This document shows positions 56,501 to 64,000 of a DNA stretch of 64,000 nt, one piece after another; the first letter of the stretch is position 1; each line of letters begins with the position of its first letter. The DNA is taken from NCBI GenBank assembly GCA_946811695.1, contig OX328128.1:81474917-81538916 (forward strand), given 5' to 3'. The translations under genes were made by a program, and so were the position numbers. Origin of the DNA: Gonocerus acuteangulatus. Taxonomy: Eukaryota > Arthropoda > Insecta > Hemiptera > Coreidae. The notes under the pieces were generated by a model that saw nothing but the letters and a program-made list of their open reading frames with translations, ran no database searches and was not told where the DNA came from.

Positions 56501-59500
56501 CTTGTCACAATATGAAAGCTTCAGTTGCTAACTTGTTGATTTCTTCGCAGTAGAGGTTTGACATAACTTGTCACAATATGAAAGCTTCAGTTCCTAACTT
56601 GTTGATTTCTTGGCAGTAGACGTTTGACATAACTTGTCACAATATGAAAGCTTCAGTTGCTAACTTGTTGATTTCTTGGCAGTAGAGGTTTGACATAACT
56701 TGTCACAATATGAAAGCTTCAGTTGCTAACTTGTTGATTTCTTGGCAGTAGACGTTTGACATAACTTGTCACAATATGAAAGCTTCAGTTGCTAACTTGT
56801 TGATTTCTTGGCAGTAGACGTTTGACATAACTTGTCACAATATGAAGCTTCAGTTGCTAACTTGTTGATTTCTTGGAAGTAGAGGTTTGACTTAACTTGT
56901 CACAATATGAAAGCTTCAGTTGCTAACTTGTTGATTTCTTGGCAGTAGACGTTTGACATAACTTGTCACAATATGCAAGCTTCAGTTGCTAACTTGTTGA
57001 TTTCTTGGCAGTAGACGTTTAACATAACTTGTCACAATATGAAAGCTTCAGTTGCTAACTTGTTGATTTCTTCGCAGTAGAGGTTTGACATAACTTGTCA
57101 CAATATGAAAGCTTCAGTTGCTAACTTGTTGATTTCTTGGCAGTAGACGTTTGACATAACTTGTCACAATATGAAGCTTCAGTTGCTAACTTGTTGATTT
57201 CTTGGCAGTAGACGTTTGACATAACTTGTCACAATATGAAAGCTTCAGTTGCTAACTTGTTGATTTCTTGGCAGTAGAGGTTTCACATAACTTGTCACAA
57301 TATGAAAGCTTCAGTTCCTAACTTGTTGATTTCTTGGCAGTAGACGTTTGACATAACTTGTCACAATATGCAAGCTTCAGTTGCTAACTTGTTGATTTCT
57401 TGGCAGTAGACGTTTGACATAACTTGTCACAATATGAAAGCTTCAGTTGCTAACTTGTTGATTTCTTCGCAGTAGAGGTTTGACATAACTTGTCACAATA
57501 TGAAAGCTTCAGTTGCTAACTTTTTGATTTCTTGGCAGTAGACGTTTGACATAACTTGTCACAATATGAAAGCTTCAGTTGCTAACTTGTTGATTTCTTC
57601 GCAGTAGAGGTTTGACATAACTTGTCACAATATGAAAGCTTCAGTTCCTAACTTGTTGATTTCTTGGCAGTAGACGTTTGACATAACTTGTCACAATATG
57701 AAAGCTTCAGAAGCTAACTTGTTGATTTCTTGGCAGTAGAGGTTTGACATAACTTGTCACAATATGAAAGCTTCAGTTGCTAACTTGTTGATTTCTTGGC
57801 AGTAGACGTTTGACATAACTTGTCACAATATGAAAACTTCAGTTGCTAACTGGGTGATTTCTTGGCAGTAGACGTTTGACATAACTTGTCACAATATGAA
57901 GCTTCAGTTGCTAACTTGTTGATTTCTTGGAAGTAGAGGTTTGACATAACTTGTCACAATATGAAAGCTTCAGTTGCTAACTTGTTGATTTCTTGGCAGT
58001 AGACGTTTGACATAACTTGTCACAATATGCAAGCTTCAGTTGCTAACTTGTTGATTTCTTGGCAGTAGACGTTTGACATAACTTGTCACAATATGAAAGC
58101 TTCAGTTGCTAACTTGTTGATTTCTTCGCAGTAGAGGTTTGACATAACTTGTCACAATATGAAAGCTTCAGTTGCTAACTTGTTGATTTCTTGGCAGTAG
58201 ACGTTTGACATAACTTGTCACAATATGAAAGCTTCAGTTGCTAACTTGTTGATTTCTTGGCAGTAGAGGTTTGACATAACTTGTCACAATACGAAAGCTT
58301 CAGTTGCTAACTTGTTGATTTCTTGGCAGTAGACGTTTGACATAACTTGTCACAATATGCAAGCTTCAGTTGCTAACTTGTTGATTTCTTGGCAGTAGAC
58401 GTTTGACATAACTTGTCACAATATGAAAGCTTCAGTTGCTAACTTGTTGATTTCTTGGCAGTAGACGTTTGACATAACTTGTCACAATATGCAAGCTTCA
58501 GTTGCTAACTTGTTGATTTCTTGGCAGTAGACGTTTGACATAACTTGTCACAATATGAAAGCTTCAGTTGCTAACTTGTTGATTTCTTCGCAGTAGAGGT
58601 TTGACATAACTTGTCACAATATGAAAGCTTCAGTTGCTAACTTTTTGATTTCTTGGCAGTAGACGTTTGACATAACTTGTCACAATATGAAAGCTTCAGT
58701 TGCTAACTTGTTGATTTCTTCGCAGTAGAGGTTTGACATAACTTGTCACAATATGAAAGCTTCAGTTCCTAACTTGTTGATTTCTTGGCAGTAGACGTTT
58801 GACATAACTTGTCACAATATGAAAGCTTCAGTTGCTAACTTGTTGATTTCTTGGCAGTAGAGGTTTGACATAACTTGTCACAATATGAAAGCTTCAGTTG
58901 CTAACTTGTTGATTTCTTGGCAGTAGACGTTTGACATAACTTGTCACAATATGAAAGCTTCAGTTGCTAACTTGTTGATTTCTTGGCAGTAGACGTTTGA
59001 CATAACTTGTCACAATATGAAGCTTCAGTTGCTAACTTGTTGATTTCTTGGAAGTAGAGGTTTGACTTAACTTGTCACAATATGAAAGCTTCAGTTGCTA
59101 ACTTGTTGATTTCTTGGCAGTAGACGTTTGACATAACTTGTCACAATATGCAAGCTTCAGTTGCTAACTTGTTGATTTCTTGGCAGTAGACGTTTAACAT
59201 AACTTGTCACAATATGAAAGCTTCAGTTGCTAACTTGTTGATTTCTTCGCAGTAGACGTTTGACATAACTTGTCACAATATGAAAGCTTCAGTTGCTAAC
59301 TTGTTGATTTCTTGGCAGTAGAGGTTTGACATAACTTGTCACAATATGAAAGCTTCAGTTGCTAACTTGTTGATTTCTTGGCAGTAGACGTTTGACATAA
59401 CTTGTCACAATATGAAGCTTCAGTTGCTAAGTTGTTGATTTCTTGGCAGTAGACGTTTGACATAACTTGTCACAATATGAAAGCTTCAGTTGCTAACTTG

Positions 59501-61293
59501 TTGATTTCTTGGCAGTAGACGTTTGACATAACTTGTCACAATATGAAAGCTTCAGTTGCTAACTTGTTGATTTCTTGGCAGTAGACGTTTGACATAACTT
59601 GTCACAATATGAAGCTTCAGTTGCTAACTTGTTGATTTCTTGGCAGTAGACGTTTGACATAACTTGTCACAATATGAAAGCTTCAGTTGCTAACTTGTTG
59701 ATTTCTTGTCAGTAAAGGTTTGACATAACTTGTCACAATATGAAAGCTTCAGTTGCTAACTTGTTGATTTCTTGGCAGTAGACGTTTGACATAACTTGTC
59801 ACAATATGCAAGCTTCAGTTGCTAACTTGTTGATTTCTTGGCAGTAGACGTTTGACATAACTTGTCACAATATGAAAGCTTCAGTTGCTAACTTGTTGAT
59901 TTCTTCGCAGTAGAGGTTTGACATAACTTGTCACAATATGAAAGCTTCAGTTGCTAACTTTTTGATTTCTTGGCAGTAGACGTTTGACATAACTTGTCAC
60001 AATATGAAAGCTTCAGTTGCTAACTTGTTGATTTCTTCGCAGTAGAGGTTTGACATAACTTGTCACAATATGAAAGCTTCAGTTGCTAACTTGTTGATTT
60101 CTTGGCAGTAGAGGTTTGACATAACTTGTCACAATATGAAAGCTTCAGTTGCTAACTTGTTGATTTCTTGGCAGTAGACGTTTGACATAACTTGTCACAA
60201 TATGAAAGCTTCAGTTGCTAACTGGTTGATTTCTTGGCAGTAGACGTTTGACATAACTTGTCACAATATGAAGCTTCAGTTGCTAACTTGTTGATTTCTT
60301 GGAAGTAGAGGTTTGACATAACTTGTCACAATATGAAAGCTTCAGTTGCTAACTTGTTGATTTCTTGGCAGTAGACGTTTGACATAACTTGTCACAATAT
60401 GCAAGCTTCAGTTGCTAACTTGTTGATTTCTTGGCAGTAGACGTTTGACATAACTTGTCACAATATGAAAGCTTCAGTTGCTAACTTGTTGATTTCTTCG
60501 CAGTAGAGGTTTGACATAACTTGTCACAATATGAAAGCTTCAGTTGCTAACTTGTTGATTTCTTGGCAGTAGACGTTTGACATAACTTGTCACAATATGA
60601 AAGCTTCAGTTGCTAACTTGTTGATTTCTTGGCAGTAGAGGTTTGACATAACTTGTCACAATATGAAAGCTTCAGTTGCTAACTTGTTGATTTCTTGGCA
60701 GTAGACGTTTGACATAACTTGTCACAATATGAAGCTTTAGTTGCTAAGTTGTTGATTTCTTGGCAGTAGACGTTTGACATAACTTGTCACAATATGAAAG
60801 CTTCAGTTGCTAACTTGTTGATTTCTTGGCAGTAGACGTTTGACATAACTTGTCACAATATGAAAGCTTCAGTTGCTAACTTGTTGATTTCTTGGCAGTA
60901 GACGTTTGACATAACTTGTCACAATATGAAAGCTTCAGTTGCTAACTTGTTGATTTCTTAGCAGTAGATGTTTGACATAACTTGTCACAATATGAAGCTT
61001 CAGTTGCTAAGTTGTTGATTTCTTGGCAGTAGACGTTTGACATAACTTGTCACAATATGAAAGCTTCAGTTGCTAACTTGTTGATTTCTTGGCAGTAGAC
61101 GTTTGACATAACTTGTCACAAAATGAAAGCTTCAGTTGCTAACTTGTTGATTTCTTGGCAGTAGACGTTTGACATAACTTGTCACAATATGAAGCTTCAG
61201 TTGCTAACTTGTTGATATCTTGGCAGTAGACGTTTGACATAACTTGTCACAATATGAAGCTTTAGTTGCTAACTTGTTGATTTCTTGGCAGTG
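53594..61293. repeat. Satellite array, 65/66-bp unit, ~117 copies
   Basis: Uninterrupted head-to-tail array of a unit starting TTTGACATAACTTGTCACAA and ending TTTCTTGGCAGTAGACG. A one-base A deletion before AGCTTC makes the 65-bp form. Every unit has an AAGCTT (HindIII) site. The first nine units alternate 66 and 65 bp, giving a 131-bp dimer. Further in, rare variants recur at multi-unit spacings. Stops in the units prevent long frames. No transposon insertion interrupts it. Confidence 0.97.
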
Positions 61294-62714
61294 GGAGTTT
61301 TTTTAGAATTGACTTAACCTCTTTATCATACTATAATTTTTTGTTTGTCTTTATAATATCAACTATTTTTTTCAATAAACAAAAAGATTAAAATTTAAAA
61401 AGAATAGGCCTTTATTCTAATGATAAATAGAACTACAATATTGTTTGTTGTATTGGACATAGATAAACAAATTTAAACCAACTTAAAAGGAAAGTCCGAC
61501 TCGCAGGAACTGCGTCATCTTTGCGCGGTTCCATACATCTAGAAGAAATGGAATAGATTAGGCATCACAAAACACAGGAAACTGACAGTAGCCAACTTAC
61601 ACTGAATAATACGGATAATTCTTAATCCTCATTCTTGAGGAAGGCTGAATAAGTCAATACAATTATGTACTGAAAACATACTCACTCTTCGACTACTGCA
61701 CAGAAGGCTCTATTTCGAACCAAAAGTTCGTTGTCATTTAAATTATCTTGTTTTACTAGCAAATTCCTTTTACTGTTATAATCAACTGTAAATATGTGCT
61801 TCATTGCAAATAAAATTCCATTCTCTCGTGGGTTAAATCTTTCTATAAAATATAAACAGTTAGGAGAATTCAAAACAAACCTATGTATACGCCATCATGA
61901 TTAGCCACAGCCATCATGATTGCAACAGCCACTCCAACCTTATTACCATTACCTTTCATAGTTTCTTGGCTTATTTTACTAAAATACTAATTCTACTGAT
62001 AAATACAATTCAAAACAAAAAACAAACAATTAAAAAGTGAGATAAACAAAGAAAAAAAACACAAACACAAAGAAAAACTAACAAAACAAACACATTTTAA
62101 GTTTTAAGCGCTTATATCTCTGATTGACGTTGTCCCATCCAATATTGCTTCAGAACCTTTTTTGTAGAGAATTTAGTAAGGATTCGAATAGTCACATTCC
62201 ACTTACTACGATTTCTCAACCGTTATTGAGATATTTACGAAAAATGTATGAAGACCCGAAAACTTTTCATGTCTATTAATAAAATATTTTTTTACGCAAA
62301 CTTTCTTACCTCCAAATATAACCAGTTAGTTGAGATGAATTTCAAAGATGTAGAAAATATTTCAATTGAATCCCGCGATTCTAAGTACTCACAAAAAAAT
62401 AATGAGTTACAAAAACATTTGTTCCACTTTTCTCAAAAACGGTTACAGATATCGTCTTAAAAATTGTTTCATTCGTTTTCCTATGTCAAGAAACCTACAA
62501 AACAAGTACCCTCAAGCGAATGAACTCAAAAACGTAAGCGTTACGATTTATTTTGCGCGAATTTCGCCCCAAACACTATCTTCTAGTGGGCGGATTCTGC
62601 TGGTTAACGAACTTGACCTTTCAAATTAGACGACAGATTTTTGTACCAAATATCATCAAAATCGGGCCATTTTTTACCTTGCTAGAGCGTGAACAGACAA
62701 GCATATATAAAAAA

Positions 62715-62745
<31 letters not shown>

Positions 62746-62746
<1 letters not shown>

Positions 62747-63398
62747 CACGTGTCTGTCTGTTTTTCTGTTTATCTGTTTGTTTGTTCCTTATACAAATCT
62801 ACGCCGTTTGACCGATTTTGACCAAACTTGGAATAATGGTAGGTCTTGATACAAGAAATCTCCTAGGCTAGGTCAAAAAAATCTACCAGCTGTCTGTATG
62901 TTTGTCCCTTATACAAATCCACACCATTCGTCCGATTTTGACTAAACTCGGTACACATGTAGATCTTAATCTGGGGAGTGTCGTAGGCTAAGTCAAAAAC
63001 GTCTACCAGCTGTCTTTCTGTATGTTTGTCCCTTATACAAATCCACACCGTTCGTCCGATTTCGACTAAACTCGGTACACATGTAGATCTTAATCTGGGG
63101 AGTGCCGTAGGCTAGGTCAAAAAAATCTACCAGCTGTCTGTCTGTATGTTTGTCCCTTACACAAATCCACACCGTTAGACCAATTTTTACGAAACTTGGT
63201 ATACATGTATGTCTTGATACGGGGGGTGTTATAGGTTAGGTCAAAGTCGTCTAGGACTCAAAGTTGGGAGGCCACGGGTTCATAACAGTTACAGATTCGT
63301 GTTATTAGGTTTTAATAATACTTATTTGGTTTCTAATTTATTTAGGCTTTTCTATATGCAGAAAGTAGGTGTAGCATGGCACGCCGGGTAACGGCTAG
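62746..63398 (+). mobile_element. Non-autonomous Helitron, 653 bp
   Basis: It begins TCACGTGTCTGTCTG directly after A and ends GCCGGGTAACGGCTAG directly before T. These are the four Helitron hallmarks: 5' TC, a short 3' hairpin (GCCG/CGGC), a CTRR end (CTAG), and insertion between A and T without a target duplication. The interior is about four units of a 123-124-bp repeat. No Rep/helicase gene. A second, split copy lies at 7705-12594 (minus). Confidence 0.88.
62775..63255 (+). repeat. 123-124-bp tandem repeat inside Helitron
   Basis: GTATGTTTGTCCCTTA starts near 62896, 63020 and 63143, with a diverged first unit from about 62775. Each unit contains CCGATTTTGAC..AACTCGGTAC and GTCAAAAA.GTCTACCAG. 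Confidence 0.9.
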
Positions 63399-63545
63399 TA
63401 TATATATATAAATTTGAACCACCTATATTTTCGTGATCTATGGGGTCTGAAACGAGAATGTTTCTAGTCGGCACTTCCGGATTGCGTCGTGAGGTCAACC
63501 TCATAAGCGGGGTCTCCCTATGGAGATAGGGAGTAACCGCGCTAA

Positions 63546-64000
63546 AAATAGGTCATAAAATCGTTGTAATTCAATGAATCAAAAATATCCTACGTACTTT
63601 ACTAGCAAATATCATTAGGAAGCTGCAGTTAAAATTTAAAGTTGATCGGGCAAAAATTGAAGACGCCAGAGAATCGCCCGATTTGAAAAACAGTTTCGAG
63701 AAAACGTCTTTAAAGTCGTTCTTTCCTATTTTATTTTTGCTCATACTTTCTTGTAACAAAGATAAAAAAAATAAGTTTAAATTAAAGGAGGACCAAAATA
63801 AGAACTTAACATTTAAAATGGGACTAATCGAAAGCTCGTTCAAAAAATTATCTTCAAATCGTTTTTTTTTTTTTTTTTTTTTTGCCCATTTAAAAATGTT
63901 TTCTTCGCTTTTCTTTGGTATCATTTCTTAGTCAGTTAAGAATGACTTTTAGCCCATCAAAATATTGTAAAAAAATAGTTACAAGGTAGTATTACCCCTT
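63546..64000. other. No gene seen; A/T runs
   Basis: AT-rich with a T-run at 63862-63882. Overlapping frames on both strands (63571-63924 minus and 63683-63931 plus) are lysine/asparagine or phenylalanine rich by composition and show no domain. The right edge of the window may cut an element. Confidence 0.35.

Larger units (their letters stand above)
61494..63545 (+). mobile_element. Family-A element with nested Helitron
   Basis: 5' end GTCCGACTCGCAGGAACTGC then TTTGCGCGGTTCC; 3' end GGGGTCTCCCTATGG..GGGAGTAACCGCGCTAA, a partly decayed hairpin. Body motifs are more diverged than in the short subfamily (for example CGATTTATTTTGCGCG). The TA tract (62716-62740, resuming 63399-63410) is split by the Helitron. 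Confidence 0.75.

Noticed and set aside
53594..61293. CRISPR-like array
   Set aside because: Units are directly abutting 65/66-bp copies without variable spacers. It is a eukaryotic satellite in a nuclear genome context.

Overview
This window looks like a gene-poor, AT-rich, repeat-saturated stretch of an arthropod nuclear genome, most likely an insect. I base that on the kinds of transposable elements present, not on any host gene. No single-copy host protein gene, rRNA gene or functional tRNA gene is recognisable. Nearly all long open frames that make biochemical sense belong to mobile elements. The many short frames inside (TA)n tracts are translation artefacts. The order of insect cannot be named from this sequence.

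Layout. 0-5 kb: tandem and dispersed repeats, then a copy of an abundant element family (called family A here) nested inside a hairpin-like Penelope-type insertion with a visible 13-bp target duplication. 5-13 kb: two family-A copies. The second is nested in a Helitron-like element and itself contains an I/Jockey-superfamily LINE with an open 647-residue RT/RNase H frame. 13-19 kb: fragments, a truncated Jockey-type LINE with a 12-bp target duplication, a tRNA-derived SINE with a 13-bp target duplication, and simple repeats. 19-26.3 kb: two more family-A copies, one carrying a 1.7-kb palindromic element in its (TA)n tract and a hAT-type MITE with an 8-bp target duplication. 26.4-30 kb: a 5S-rRNA-derived SINE and AT-rich sequence. 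30-36.6 kb: two minus-strand LINE relics, the larger with ORF1, endonuclease and RT but with RNase H deleted. 36.6-46.4 kb: foldback elements, three family-A copies, a tRNA-SINE with 67 A residues, and a second large Penelope-type foldback. 46.8-47.7 kb: a pogo/Tigger transposon remnant with a broken CENP-B-like helix-turn-helix frame. 47.8-52.8 kb: a Penelope-like retroelement (RT plus GIY-YIG nuclease) with inverted terminal repeats, an inverted 5' half and a nested palindromic element. 53.6-61.3 kb: a satellite array of about 117 units of 65/66 bp. 61.5-63.5 kb: a final family-A copy with a Helitron in its (TA)n tract.

Three themes connect the parts. (1) The LINEs, the tRNA-derived SINEs and the 5S-derived SINE share a short 3' tail that can fold into the same stem-loop, with paired-base changes between copies; this suggests the SINEs borrow the LINE machinery. 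(2) Hammerhead-ribozyme-like cores (CTGANGA, stem, GAAA) recur in Penelope-type terminal repeats and foldbacks. (3) Family A repeatedly carries a long (TA)n tract at a fixed internal position, and these tracts serve as landing sites for other elements. Several insertions can be dated relative to each other because the empty site survives elsewhere in the window.
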